DNA of 64,000 nt from JACVRM01 sp963755085 (GCA_963755085.1 CAVWIN010000025.1:83211-147210), one strand, 5' to 3'; positions 44,812 to 54,112 are shown, counted from the first letter of the stretch. Translations and numbers: made by a program. Notes: generated by a model not told the origin, from the sequence alone.

Positions 44812-45951
44812 TACGGCGCCAGGTCGTACGGGAAGTCGGTGAGCGTCTCGCTCCCGTCGTCGGTGACGACGAGCAGGTCCTCGAAGCAGACCTCGCCCCA
44901 GTCCGGGAGCGTGATTCCCGGCTCGATCGTGACCACGTCGCCCGCGACCAGTGGGTCATGGCCCACGAGGCCGAGGACCGGTGGCTCGTGCACCGCCAGG
45001 CCGACACCGTGGCCAAGTGACGCCCGGAACCCGGTCTCCGGAGCGGCGCCGCCTGCCGTCCGCTGCGACTCGTAGCCGGCCGCCTCGATCACGTCCGCGG
45101 CGACGTCGTAGACCTGCTTCCCGGTGACGCCCGGGTGGATCGCAGCCCGCGCCGCCTCGATCGCCTCGCGCACGACCCGCGCCGCCTCCTGAACGGGCTC
45201 CGGGACGTCGCCGACGACGAACGTGCGCATCGAGTCGGCCCAGCAGCCCGACTCCTCCTCGCGCGGCCAGAGGTCGACGATGATCGGCAGGCCGGCGGGA
45301 AGTGGGCCGTATCCGGCCTCGTGCCCGCCGCTGCCTTGCCATGGGGACGCGACGATCACGTCGGGCGGCGCCGGCGCGCCGAGCTCGCAGGCATGCCTCG
45401 CGCAACGCCTCGCGGACCATCTCGGCCGTCAGCGGCTCGCCGTCGGAGAGCAGCCGGTCGCCGTCGACCTCGGCGCTCGCGAGCACGGCGGCGGCCGCGC
45501 GCAGGCCCGCGTTGCCTGCCGCCTGCGCCCGGCGGATCCCGGCGAGCTCCGCGCTGGACTTCACGCGCCGCCGCGCGGCCACGGCGGGCTGGTCGAGGTG
45601 GAGCGTGATCCCGTCCGCGCGCAGCCGGTCGGCCACCGCGACCGGCATGTCGGGGTCGCCGACCGCCTCCTGGAGGCCGATCGCCGCCGCCGTGCGCGAC
45701 GCGAGCTCCAGCTCGATCTCGAAGAGCGGCATGCCGCTCATGCGCAGCTCGCCGAAGCCGAGCTGGTTGTACTCGTAGACGGCGGCGTCCGGCGCCGCCT
45801 CCTTCACCCGTTCCCGGTCGAGGAAGCTGACCGCGATATGCATCCGCCCGTCGACGATCGCCATCAGGAACGGATCGCCGATCACCACCGGCAGCTCGTG
45901 CCGCATCGCGTACGAGCGCTCGGTGTCACCGTAGAAGACGAAGTCGGTCAT
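44811..45951 (-). pseudogene. M24 (Xaa-Pro type) metallopeptidase, frameshifted
   Basis: Two frames together encode a protein of about 380 residues. The N-terminal creatinase-like half runs from ATG 45951 (MTDFVFYGDTERSYAMRHEL) to EMVREALREA. The catalytic half continues in another frame as ACELGAPAPPDVIVASPWQG. It carries metal ligands in IIVDLWPREEES and ADSMRTF, the histidine GHGVGLAVHEPP, and the glutamates TIEPGI and CFEDLLVV. Removing one base at 45393 restores a single reading frame. If intact it would cut an N-terminal residue before proline or a related amide. ATGA overlap with the hydrolase gene places it last in a three-gene operon. It may be a pseudogene or an assembly error. Confidence 0.8.
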
Positions 45952-46799
45952 GAGAGGACGAAGGAGACGATTGCGTCGACGGTCATTCTGGCCGACGGCG
46001 CGAAGACGAACGTCACATGGTTGCCGTCGACCTCGACGAGCCGACCCTGGGGGAGGAGATCGACGGTTCGGCGGGCGCTGTCGGCGGGGACGATCGGGCC
46101 CGACCCCGGTGGCCCGAACGGACGCGTCGCGCGCACGAGCAGGGTCGGGCACGCCACCCGCGTGACCGTCTCGAGCCAGTCGACGGCGAGCTCGCCCTCG
46201 ATCACCGCACGGATGACCTCCGGCCGCGCCCGGGCGCGCACCGACCCCCTTGCGACCTGTTCCGCGTCGCCCCGGTAGTACGCCTGGATCTCGCCGTTCC
46301 ACTCGAAGCCGTCCCAGTACGGGAACGAGCGGATGAACGCGTCGTACTCGTCCCACGACTCGAACGTCCGGTCGAGCCGCGCGAGCGACGGCGCGATCTG
46401 GTCGAGGATCTTCGGGTCGATCTCCGCGGGCGCGTCCAGCACGACCGCCTTCTCCACCCGCTCGGGATGGTTGGCCGCGATGAAGTAGGTGAGCAGCCCG
46501 CCGAACGAGTGGCCGCCGAGCACGACCCGGTCGAGGCCGAGCTCGTCGAGCGCGCCGAGCACGTCCGCCGCGTGGTCCTCCATCCGGTAGCCGGACCCCG
46601 GCCGCTCCGTCAGACCGCGGCCGCGCGCGTCGAAGACCAGCACGCGCAGCCGGTTGGCGAGGCCGGCGGCGAGCAGGCCGTCAAGCGAGTGGGCGTTCGC
46701 CGTCAGACCGGGGACGAGCACGAGCACCGGCCCGTCGCCGGCGGTGTCGAGGTAGTGCTGGCGAATCCCGTTCGCCTGGACGAAGCCGCTCTCCGTCAC
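45948..46799 (-). CDS. Alpha/beta hydrolase
   Basis: This 283-residue cytosolic alpha/beta hydrolase has the oxyanion-hole region LVPGLTAN, FDARGRGLTERP, the nucleophile elbow LGGHSFGG, an acid residue region LLVRATRPFG, and the catalytic histidine in VDGNHVTF. This resembles esterase/lipase and C-C hydrolase types; the substrate is unknown. GTG 46799 overlaps the stop of the acyl-CoA ligase gene, and its own stop overlaps the peptidase start. The operon is thus ligase, hydrolase, amide/peptide hydrolase, suggesting activation and hydrolysis of an acyl compound. Confidence 0.88.
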   Translation of the reverse strand: MTESGFVQANGIRQHYLDTAGDGPVLVLVPGLTANAHSLDGLLAAGLANRLRVLVFDARGRGLTERPGSGYRMEDHAADVLGALDELGLDRVVLGGHSFGGLLTYFIAANHPERVEKAVVLDAPAEIDPKILDQIAPSLARLDRTFESWDEYDAFIRSFPYWDGFEWNGEIQAYYRGDAEQVARGSVRARARPEVIRAVIEGELAVDWLETVTRVACPTLLVRATRPFGPPGSGPIVPADSARRTVDLLPQGRLVEVDGNHVTFVFAPSARMTVDAIVSFVLS

Positions 46800-48307
46800 G
46801 CGCGCGCGGCGTACTCCTCGCGGATGACGCGGCGCAGCGTCTTGCCGGCGACGCTGGTGGGGAACTCGTCGCGCACGACGACCTCGCGAACGCGCTGGTA
46901 GCGCGCCGGCACATGCGCGTTGATCCACTCGCGGAGCGCCTCCGCGTCGTCGCGCGCGCCCGGGCGCAGCCGAACCGCGGCGATCGGGCTCTCGCCCCAC
47001 TTCTCGTCGGGCACGCCGAAGACGGCCACGTCCAGCACGTCGGGATGTTGCACCGCCACTTCCTCGATGTCGCGCGGATAGACGTTGACGCCGCCCGAGA
47101 TGATCAGATCCTTCTTGCGGTCGACCAGGTAGAGGAAGCCGTCGTCGTCGACATACCCGAGATCGCCGCTGAGGATCCAGCCGTCGACGAGCGTGTCGGC
47201 CGTGAGGTCGGGCCGCCCGAGGTAGCCGGGCATCGTGATCGGCCCGCGGCCGGCGATCTCCCCGATCTCCCCGGCCGGGAGCTCGGCTCCGTCGGGGCCG
47301 AGGATCCTGAGCGAGTAGAGCGGCGGCGGCACGCCCACCGACCCGGGCTTCCGCTCGACGTCGTCGCGGTCGAGGATCGTCACGAAGCCCTCGGTGAGGC
47401 CGTACAGCTCGTAGAGGCGGCGGGGCAGCCGCCGCATCAGCTCCTGCTTGTGCTCGAGCAGGAGCGGCGCGCCGAGCGAGCCGATCATCTCCAGACGGGG
47501 CAGGTGGGCCTCGTCGAAGTCGTCGTGCTGGAGCAGGGCGACCAGCTGTGACGGGACGGTCATCACATGCGTCACCCCTTCCGCCGCGAGCGCGTCGATC
47601 ATCGTGCGCGGCTCGAACGCAGGGAGCAGGACGTAGGGGCAACCGAGATAGAGCGCCGGCATCAGCGTCACGAACGACCCGTTGAAGACGAGCGAGCCTG
47701 CGTGCAGCACGACGCTGTCGCGGTGGATCCGGAACGAGCTTGCGAAGCCGGTCGCGTACGCCTCCCTGATCCGGTGCGTGTGCACGATGCCCTTCGGGTC
47801 GCCGGTGGTCCCGGAGCTGTAGATGACGTTGAACGGGTCGTCGTCATGCAGGCCGGCATCAGGCGGCTGCTCGTCCGGCGCGGCGGCCGTCAGCTCGCCG
47901 AGGGCCTGGTACCCCGCCGCCTCACCCGCGACCAGCCGGCGGTGGATCGCGAGCTCGGCGCGAGCCCGGTCGAGCTCTGGCGCCAGCCGCGGCGCCGTCA
48001 CGACTGCCGACGCGCCCGAGTCGGCGAGCAGCTGGCGCAGCCCCTCGGCGCGCAGCAGCGGGCTCAGCGGGACGACGACGATGCCGGTCTTCATCGCGGC
48101 GCCGTAGAGGTCGAGGAGCTCGAGGCAGTTGTCGAGCACGAGCGCGACGCGGTCGCCCTTCGCCAGACCGAGGCTGAGCAGTGCGTTGGCCGTCCGGTTC
48201 GCCCGCTCGTCGACCTCCGCGTGGGTCAGCCGATGGGGCCCGCAGACGAGGGCGAGGTCGTCCCCCCGGTAGGCCGCATGGCGGGCTGCGAGCGTGTCGA
48301 GCGGCAC
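46796..48307 (-). CDS. Acyl-CoA synthetase (AMP-binding)
   Basis: This protein of about 503 residues is a class I adenylate-forming enzyme that activates a carboxylic acid to acyl-AMP and then acyl-CoA. It has the P-loop-like YSSGTTGDPKGIVHTH, YELYGLTEG, GWILSGDLGYVDDDGFLY, DRKKDLIISGGVNVYPRDIEE, and the C-terminal catalytic lysine in SVAGKTLRR. GTG 48307 is preferred (VPLDTLAARHAAYRGDD) because upstream frame is unlike the family. It is the first gene of a leftward operon. Acid specificity is not readable; fatty or aryl acids are both possible. Confidence 0.9.
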   Translation of the reverse strand: MPLDTLAARHAAYRGDDLALVCGPHRLTHAEVDERANRTANALLSLGLAKGDRVALVLDNCLELLDLYGAAMKTGIVVVPLSPLLRAEGLRQLLADSGASAVVTAPRLAPELDRARAELAIHRRLVAGEAAGYQALGELTAAAPDEQPPDAGLHDDDPFNVIYSSGTTGDPKGIVHTHRIREAYATGFASSFRIHRDSVVLHAGSLVFNGSFVTLMPALYLGCPYVLLPAFEPRTMIDALAAEGVTHVMTVPSQLVALLQHDDFDEAHLPRLEMIGSLGAPLLLEHKQELMRRLPRRLYELYGLTEGFVTILDRDDVERKPGSVGVPPPLYSLRILGPDGAELPAGEIGEIAGRGPITMPGYLGRPDLTADTLVDGWILSGDLGYVDDDGFLYLVDRKKDLIISGGVNVYPRDIEEVAVQHPDVLDVAVFGVPDEKWGESPIAAVRLRPGARDDAEALREWINAHVPARYQRVREVVVRDEFPTSVAGKTLRRVIREEYAARA

Positions 48308-48398
48308 TCCTCGACTATCCCACCGCTGGAGCGTGGCGTGTCCGTATGCCCGATGCGGGGAAACCACGGGTACCGGGCAGGGGCGTCTAACTAGACTC

Positions 48399-48414
48399 GA
48401 AGTCGAGCGACTTC
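48399..48414. promoter_or_regulatory. Inverted repeat in the gap leader
   Basis: GAAGTCG-AG-CGACTTC is a perfect 7-bp dyad directly abutting the Shine-Dalgarno AGGAGG (48415-48420). Upstream TAACTAGACT could hold the -10. The dyad could be an operator for a glycolytic repressor or an RNA hairpin masking the ribosome-binding site. Confidence 0.5.
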
Positions 48415-48427
48415 AGGAGGCTGAGAG

Positions 48428-49447
48428 ATGGCAACCCGTGTGGGCATCAACGGTTTCGGGCGCATAGGGCGCAACTTCTTCCGGGCACACCTCGAGCGGA
48501 ACGGCGACTTCGAGATCGTGGCCGTGAACGACCTCGCAGACGCGAGGACGATGGGGCACCTGCTCCAGTACGACTCGGTGCTCGGCCCGCTCGAGCAGCG
48601 TGTCGAGGTCGGCGACGGCGTCATCAAGGCCGCCGGCAGCGAGCTCAAGGTACTGGCGGAGCGCGATCCGGCGAACCTGCCGTGGCGCGACCTCGGCGTC
48701 GATCTCGTGATCGAGTCGACCGGGCACTTCAACGACCGCGCCGGCGCGCAGAAGCACCTCGACGCGGGCGCGAAAAAGGTGCTGATCTCGGCGCCGGCCA
48801 AGGAGCCGGACGCGACGTTCGTGCTCGGCGTCAACGACGACGAGTACGACCCGGAGAAGCACAACATCATCTCCAACGCCTCCTGCACGACGAACTGCGT
48901 CGCGCCGATGGCGAAGGTCCTCCACGACGCCTTCGGGATCGAGCAGGGCTTCATGACCACGATCCACGCGTACACGAACGACCAGGTCATCCTCGACTTC
49001 CCGCACAAGGACCTACGGCGCGCCCGGGCGGCGGCGATCAACCTGATCCCGACCTCGACCGGCGCCGCGAAGGCGATCGGCGTCGTCATGCCGGAGCTGA
49101 AGGGCAAGGTCGACGGGATCTCGGTCCGCGCGCCGGTCCCGACCGGATCGATCACCGACTTTGTCGTCCGGCTCTCGCGCGAGGTGACCGCAGAGGAGAT
49201 CAACCAGGCGTTCCGCGGCGCGGCCTCCGGCCGGCTCGACGGGATCCTGCGCTTCTCGAACGACCCGCTGGTCTCGACCGACATCCAGCACTCGGCGTAC
49301 TCGTGCATCTTCGACAGCGAGCTGACGATGGCGAACGGCGCCATGGCCAAGGTCTTCGGCTGGTACGACAACGAGTGGGGCTACTCGTGCCGGCTCGTCG
49401 ACCTGACCGCAAAGGTCGCGGCCTCGCTGCCGGTCGGCGTGCGGTGA
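48428..49447 (+). CDS. gap: Glyceraldehyde-3-phosphate dehydrogenase, type I
   Basis: This 339-residue NAD-dependent enzyme of glycolysis has the Rossmann motif GINGFGRIGRNFFR, the catalytic cysteine in SNASCTTNC, the catalytic histidine region TTIHAYTNDQ, and the C-terminal WYDNEWGYSCRLVDL. The ATG has a strong AGGAGG seven bases upstream, in contrast to leaderless neighbours. It is the first gene of a four-gene glycolytic operon and overlaps pgk by 4 bp (GTGA). Confidence 0.97.
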   Translation: MATRVGINGFGRIGRNFFRAHLERNGDFEIVAVNDLADARTMGHLLQYDSVLGPLEQRVEVGDGVIKAAGSELKVLAERDPANLPWRDLGVDLVIESTGHFNDRAGAQKHLDAGAKKVLISAPAKEPDATFVLGVNDDEYDPEKHNIISNASCTTNCVAPMAKVLHDAFGIEQGFMTTIHAYTNDQVILDFPHKDLRRARAAAINLIPTSTGAAKAIGVVMPELKGKVDGISVRAPVPTGSITDFVVRLSREVTAEEINQAFRGAASGRLDGILRFSNDPLVSTDIQHSAYSCIFDSELTMANGAMAKVFGWYDNEWGYSCRLVDLTAKVAASLPVGVR

Positions 49448-50496
49448 GGCTTCCAAGGTCCGTCCGCAGCGCCGAGCCCGGCGGCAGGCGCGTGCTCGTG
49501 CGCGCCGACCTCAACGTGCCGCTCGAGGACGGGCACGTCGCCGACGACACGCGCATCCGCGCGTCGCTGCCGACGCTCGAGCTGCTCCTGCGGAACGGCG
49601 CCACGGAGGTGAACGTCTGCTCGCACCTCGGCCGGCCCAAGGGGCCCGATCCCGCCTTCTCGATGGAGCCGGTGGCCGAGCGCATCCGCTACCTGCTCCC
49701 CGACGAGCGCATCCACGTGCTCGATAACACCCGCTTTAACCCCGGCGAGACGAGGAACGACCCCGGGTTCGCAGGCGAGCTGGCCTCGCACGGCGACCTC
49801 TACGTCAACGACGCCTTCGGCTCGGCGCACCGCGCGCATGCGTCGACCGAGGGCGTCGCGCACCTCCTGCCCGCGTACGCCGGCCTGCTCCTGGAGCGGG
49901 AGCTGGAGGCGCTCGGCCGGCTGCTCGACGACGTCGAGCGTCCGTTCGTGCTCGTCACGGGCGGCGCGAAGGTCGAGGACAAGCTCGGCGTGCTCGAGCA
50001 TCTCGGCGGGCGCGCCGACACCGTCCTCGTCGGCGGCAAGATGGCCGAGCAGATCCGCGACGAGAACCCGCTCTCGTTCCCGGTCGAGCTGCCCGTGGAC
50101 GTCGTCGCGGCCGCGTCGTTCGACGCCGACGCGGAAGCCCGCGTGACGCGGTACGACGCGCTGCCGGAGGGCTGGCTCGGCCTGGACATCGGGCCGGCGA
50201 CCCGGAGCGCCTTCGGGCGCCTGATCATCGAGGCCCGCACCGTCTTCTGGAACGGGCCGATGGGCGTCTTCGAGTGGCCGCGGTTCGCGGAGGGCACGAA
50301 GGCCCTTGCCGAGGCGGTGGCGACGTGCGCCGGCTACACGGTCGTGGGCGGCGGCGACTCCGTCCGCGCCGTCCAGGAGCTCGGCCTCGCCGACCAGGTG
50401 TCGTGGGTCTCGACCGGCGGCGGCGCGGCGCTCGAGCTGCTCGAAGGCAAGGAGCTGCCCGGAGTCGCCGCGATCCCGACCGCCGTTCCCGCATAG
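49444..50496 (+). CDS. pgk: Phosphoglycerate kinase
   Basis: This 350-residue kinase interconverts 1,3-bisphosphoglycerate/ADP with 3-phosphoglycerate/ATP. It has VLVRADLNVPLE, the SHLGRPKG substrate loop, DNTRFNPGE, VNDAFGSAHRAHAS, VTGGAKVEDK, the FWNGPMGVFE motif, and the nucleotide-loop GGGDS with STGGGAALELLEG. It is about 40 residues shorter than most bacterial PGKs through compact loops, not through missing motifs. GTG 49444 overlaps the gap stop, ensuring coupled translation. Confidence 0.96.
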   Translation: MRLPRSVRSAEPGGRRVLVRADLNVPLEDGHVADDTRIRASLPTLELLLRNGATEVNVCSHLGRPKGPDPAFSMEPVAERIRYLLPDERIHVLDNTRFNPGETRNDPGFAGELASHGDLYVNDAFGSAHRAHASTEGVAHLLPAYAGLLLERELEALGRLLDDVERPFVLVTGGAKVEDKLGVLEHLGGRADTVLVGGKMAEQIRDENPLSFPVELPVDVVAAASFDADAEARVTRYDALPEGWLGLDIGPATRSAFGRLIIEARTVFWNGPMGVFEWPRFAEGTKALAEAVATCAGYTVVGGGDSVRAVQELGLADQVSWVSTGGGAALELLEGKELPGVAAIPTAVPA

Positions 50497-50498
50497 CC

Positions 50499-51206
50499 GT
50501 GCTCGTCGCCGGCAACTGGAAGATGTTCAAGGGGCCTGCCGAGGCGCGGGCCTTCACCGCGGACCTCGCCGGCCGCCTGCCGACCGGAGTCGACGTCGTC
50601 GTCTGCGCGCCGTACGTCTCGCTCCCCGGGGCGCTCGAGTCCGGTCTCACGGTGTACGCACAGAGCGTCCACTGGGAGCCGGAGGGTGCCTACACGGGCG
50701 AGATCTCCCCGGCGATGCTGACCGAGCTGGGCGTGCACGGCTCGCTCGTCGGCCACTCGGAGCGGCGCCAGTACTTCGGTGAGACCGACACCTCGACGGC
50801 GCGGCGTGCCCAGGCGGCGCTGAACGCGGGCCTCGGCGTCATCGCGTGCGTGGGCGAGACGCTCGAGGTGCGCGAGGCGGGCGACATGGCGCTCGTGCTC
50901 AAGCTGCAGGTGGAGGCGATCGCCGACGCCGTCGGCACCCACGACTACCTCGTGCTCGCCTACGAGCCGGTCTGGGCGATCGGCACCGGGCGCAATGCCA
51001 CGCCGGAGCAGGCGCAGGAGGCACACGCGTTCATCAAGGACCTGCTCGACGTGCCCGTTCTCTACGGCGGCTCGGTGAAGCCGGAGAACGCCGAGGAGCT
51101 GCTCTCGCAGCCCGCCGTCGACGGCGCGCTCGTCGGGGGCGCCTCGCTCGAGATCGACTCCTTCGTGGCGATCTGCGAGGCCGGCGCCCGCGTCGCAACG
51201 CCGTGA
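50499..51206 (+). CDS. tpiA: Triosephosphate isomerase
   Basis: This 235-residue TIM barrel interconverts DHAP and G3P. Active-site segments are AGNWKMFKG (lysine), GHSERRQYFGE (histidine), LAYEPVWAIGTG (glutamate and loop 6), and LYGGSVKPEN with VGGASLE for phosphate binding. It starts at GTG two bases after the pgk stop and overlaps gpmI by 4 bp. Confidence 0.97.
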   Translation: MLVAGNWKMFKGPAEARAFTADLAGRLPTGVDVVVCAPYVSLPGALESGLTVYAQSVHWEPEGAYTGEISPAMLTELGVHGSLVGHSERRQYFGETDTSTARRAQAALNAGLGVIACVGETLEVREAGDMALVLKLQVEAIADAVGTHDYLVLAYEPVWAIGTGRNATPEQAQEAHAFIKDLLDVPVLYGGSVKPENAEELLSQPAVDGALVGGASLEIDSFVAICEAGARVATP

Positions 51207-52675
51207 CGCCGGTCCCGCTCGTCGCCCTGGTCATCCTGGACGGCTGGGGCATCGCGCCGCCCGGCCCCGGCAACGCGGTCGAGCTCGCGGACACGCCGGT
51301 GTTCGACCGCATCTGGCGCGACTACCCGCACACGACGCTCCAGGCGTCCGGCGAGGCCGTCGGCCTGCCGCCCGGCCAGATGGGCAACTCCGAGGTCGGG
51401 CACCTGACGATCGGTTCGGGGCGCATCCTTTTCCAGGACCTCCAGCGCGTCAACCAGGCGATCGAGGACGGGTCGTTCCTCGGCAACCCGGCGCTCGTCG
51501 GCGCGTTCGAGCGCGCGCGGACACGCGACGCCAACGTGCACCTGCTCGGGCTCGTGTCGCACGGCGGCGTGCACTCGCACATCGACCACCTGCGCGCCTT
51601 GCTGGAGCTGGCGCGGCGGCAGGGCTGGGAGGACCGGACGTTCATCCACGCGTTCACGGATGGGCGCGACGTGTCGCCGCACTCGGCCGCTGATGACCTC
51701 GCCGAGCTGCCGCCCGAACGCATCGCGACGGTCGCCGGGCGCTACTGGGCGATGGACCGCGATGCACGCTGGGAGCGCACCGACCGTGCCTTCGCCGCCA
51801 TCACCCGGGGCGAGGGCGAGACGGCCGACGACCCCGTGCAGGCCGTGCGGGACAGCTACGCGCGCGACGTCACCGACGAGTTCATCGAGCCGGTGGTCAT
51901 CGCCGGCCGCCCGCGGCTGGCGACGAACGACGAGGCGATCTTCTTCAACTTCCGGCCCGACCGGACGCGGCAGCTCTCACAGCGGCTGCTCGAGGGCGGC
52001 TACCCGCTGACGACGATGACGCGCTACCGCGAGGACTTCCCGTTCCCGGTGGCGTTCGACGAGCAGGAGGTTCCCGAGGTGCTCGCCGAGATCCTGGCCG
52101 GCGCCGGGCTCGCGCAGCTGCACACGGCCGAGACGGAGAAGTACGCGCACGTCACCTACTTCTTCAACGGCGGGCGGGAGGAGCCGTTCGCGCGCGAGGA
52201 CCGGATCCTGGTGCCCTCCCCGCGCGACGTGCCGAGCTACGACCACAAGCCGGAGATGTCGGCGCGCGGGGTGACGACCGAGCTCGTGGCCGCCCTGGAG
52301 CGCACGCCGTACGCGTTCATGGTCGTCAACTTCGCCAATCCGGACATGGTCGGGCACACGGGCGTGATCCCGGCGGTCGTGCAGGCGGTCGAGACCGCCG
52401 ACGCGTGCCTGGGCGACGTCTTGTCCGCGGTGGAGGCGCGCGGCGGGGTCGCGCTGGTCACGGCCGACCACGGCAATGCCGAGAAGCTGCTCCAGGACGA
52501 TGGAAAGAGTCCGCACACTGCGCACACCACGAATCCGGTGCCCTTGGTGATCACGCAGAACGGCGCTACGCTCCGCGACGGCGGGGAGCTGTCCGACCTC
52601 GCGCCGACTGTCCTGGATCTCCTCGACCTGCCGCAGCCGGAGCGCATGACCGGGATATCTCTTATTCGCTATTAA
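51203..52675 (+). CDS. gpmI: 2,3-bisphosphoglycerate-independent phosphoglycerate mutase
   Basis: This 490-residue metalloenzyme interconverts 3- and 2-phosphoglycerate. Metal and catalytic motifs are LVILDGWGIA, GQMGNSEVGHLTIGSG with the phosphoserine, HGGVHSHIDH, FTDGRDVSP, NFRPDRTRQLS, NFANPDMVGHTG and VTADHGNAEKL. It is slightly shorter than the usual 510. GTG 51203 overlaps the tpiA stop. It ends the gap-pgk-tpiA-gpmI operon, giving four consecutive lower-glycolytic steps under one leader. Confidence 0.96.
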   Translation: MTPVPLVALVILDGWGIAPPGPGNAVELADTPVFDRIWRDYPHTTLQASGEAVGLPPGQMGNSEVGHLTIGSGRILFQDLQRVNQAIEDGSFLGNPALVGAFERARTRDANVHLLGLVSHGGVHSHIDHLRALLELARRQGWEDRTFIHAFTDGRDVSPHSAADDLAELPPERIATVAGRYWAMDRDARWERTDRAFAAITRGEGETADDPVQAVRDSYARDVTDEFIEPVVIAGRPRLATNDEAIFFNFRPDRTRQLSQRLLEGGYPLTTMTRYREDFPFPVAFDEQEVPEVLAEILAGAGLAQLHTAETEKYAHVTYFFNGGREEPFAREDRILVPSPRDVPSYDHKPEMSARGVTTELVAALERTPYAFMVVNFANPDMVGHTGVIPAVVQAVETADACLGDVLSAVEARGGVALVTADHGNAEKLLQDDGKSPHTAHTTNPVPLVITQNGATLRDGGELSDLAPTVLDLLDLPQPERMTGISLIRY

Positions 52676-52738
52676 AGAACGCGGAAAAAGCCTTACAAAC
52701 CTCGTACCCGCACCAGATCTACAAGCGCATACCTGCGA

Positions 52739-52744
52739 TATACT
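52739..52744 (+). promoter_or_regulatory. -10 element of the sigma factor gene
   Basis: TATACT lies nine bases before TTG 52754 within an unusually AT-rich spacer (52676-52753). The transcript would start almost at the codon. No clear -35 is seen. Confidence 0.5.
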
Positions 52745-52753
52745 CCGGCCACA

Positions 52754-53353
52754 TTGTCGCTCCCACAGCCTGATCCCAGCATTCTCCGCAAGGCCCAGCG
52801 TGGCGACGAGCGGGCATTCACCATCATCGTCCGCTCGTACGAGACGCCGGTCTTCAACTACGTCCTGCGCCTCGTCGGCGACAGGGCCTTGGCGGAGGAC
52901 CTGACGCAGGAGGTCTTCCTCCGCGTCTACCAGGGGCTCCCGAACTTCTCGCTCCGCTCCCGCTTCACGACCTGGATGTTCCAGGTGACGAAGAACCGGG
53001 TGCTGGACGAGCTCCGCGCCGTCGAGCGCCGGCCGCGCACCGTGGTCGCGATCGAGGACGCCCCGTCGCTCGAGGTGCTGGACACGCCGCTCGAGAACCT
53101 CGAGGAGATGGATGCGCTGTGGCGCGCCATCAACGCCCTGAGCGTCGACCTGCGCATGGCGCTGCTGCTCCGCGACGTCGTCGGGCTCTCCTACATGGAG
53201 ATCGCCGATTCGCTGGAGATCACGCTCGCGACGGTGAAGTGGCGCATCTACAAGGCGCGCGAAGAGGTTCAGCTCGCGCTCGCCCGCGACGGCATCCGCG
53301 TCGGCAAGGACGCCGAGCCCGCCGCCAACGTCGTCGAAGTCGACTTCTCCTAG
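52754..53353 (+). CDS. RNA polymerase sigma factor, ECF/sigma-70 family
   Basis: This 199-residue sigma factor has region 2 (DERAFTIIVRSYETPVFNYVLRLVGD, then AEDLTQEVFLRVYQGLPNF and RFTTWMFQVTKNRVLDELR) and region 4 (LRMALLLRDVVGLSYMEIADSLEITLATVKWRIYKAREEV). It should redirect RNA polymerase to a small regulon. No adjacent anti-sigma gene is visible. The TTG start is chosen because it sits directly after TATACT and begins the conserved region; no closer ATG or GTG fits. It is convergent with the phosphoesterase gene with no gap. Confidence 0.93.
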   Translation: MSLPQPDPSILRKAQRGDERAFTIIVRSYETPVFNYVLRLVGDRALAEDLTQEVFLRVYQGLPNFSLRSRFTTWMFQVTKNRVLDELRAVERRPRTVVAIEDAPSLEVLDTPLENLEEMDALWRAINALSVDLRMALLLRDVVGLSYMEIADSLEITLATVKWRIYKAREEVQLALARDGIRVGKDAEPAANVVEVDFS

Positions 53354-54088
53354 TCAGACGCCGTAGGCGAGCCGCTGCGCCAACGCGGGCGGCAGGCCGG
53401 CCTCGCGCATCTGCGCCTGTGTCTCGTCGACCGGGTACTCGACGCGCCGGAACTCCGCGCGGCCGGCTCCGAGGTCGAGCAGCAGGTACGCGGCCCGCGG
53501 GTCGGCGTCGCGCGGCTGGCCGACCGATCCGGGGTTCAGGAGCCAGCGGCCGCTCGCCAGGTCGACCGAATGCCCGCCGGGTGCGTGCGCGCCCCTCGCA
53601 GCCGAGCCATCGCCGGTGATCGCGATCGGCACGTGCGTGTGACCGACGAGCACGAGCGGGTCGTCGGTGAGGTCGAGCGTGCGGCGGGCGTCCTCGATCG
53701 TCAGGACGTAGTCCCAGACCGGGTCGGTGGCGCTGGCGTGGAAAAGGGACACGCCCTGGCGCTGCGCCGTGGGGCCGAGCGAGAGCAGGAACGCGCGGGA
53801 CTCCTCGGTCAGCTGCTCCCGGGTCCAGCGGGCGGCCGCGGCGGCGTCCGGGTTGAACTCCGCCACCGAGACGCCGGCGGTGCCGAGCGCGACGAGGTCG
53901 TGGTTGCCGACGAGCCCGACGTCCGCCCGGGCCTTGACGGCCGCCGTGGTGTCGTTCGGGCGCGGCCCGTAGCCGACCGTGTCGCCGAGGCACCAGAGCT
54001 CGTCGACGCCGTCGGCCTCGACGGCGCGGAGGACGGCGTCGAGCGCGGCGCCGTTCGCGTGAACGTCTGAGATAACGGCGGCGCGCAG
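53354..54088 (-). CDS. Metallophosphoesterase (YfcE/diadenosine-type), apparent CTG start
   Basis: This 244-residue calcineurin-like phosphoesterase has the metal motifs ISDVHANGAALDAVL, CLGDTVGYGPRPND, LVGNHD, HAS and GHTHVP in order, ending NPGSVGQPRD. The conserved N-terminus begins just after an in-frame TAA, and the only plausible start before the first motif is CTG at 54088. TAAGTT (54100-54095) lies exactly six bases upstream, the same spacing as the leaderless genes of the window. Starting at GTG 53866 instead would delete the first three metal motifs. The substrate is unknown. Confidence 0.85.
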   Translation of the reverse strand: MRAAVISDVHANGAALDAVLRAVEADGVDELWCLGDTVGYGPRPNDTTAAVKARADVGLVGNHDLVALGTAGVSVAEFNPDAAAAARWTREQLTEESRAFLLSLGPTAQRQGVSLFHASATDPVWDYVLTIEDARRTLDLTDDPLVLVGHTHVPIAITGDGSAARGAHAPGGHSVDLASGRWLLNPGSVGQPRDADPRAAYLLLDLGAGRAEFRRVEYPVDETQAQMREAGLPPALAQRLAYGV

Positions 54089-54112
54089 GCGGGCAACTTA
54101 GCCGCACCGGGT

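Noticed and set aside
49444..50496. pgk as a truncated pseudogene because of its 350-residue length
   Set aside because: All substrate, hinge and nucleotide motifs are present in order; the shortness is spread over loops.
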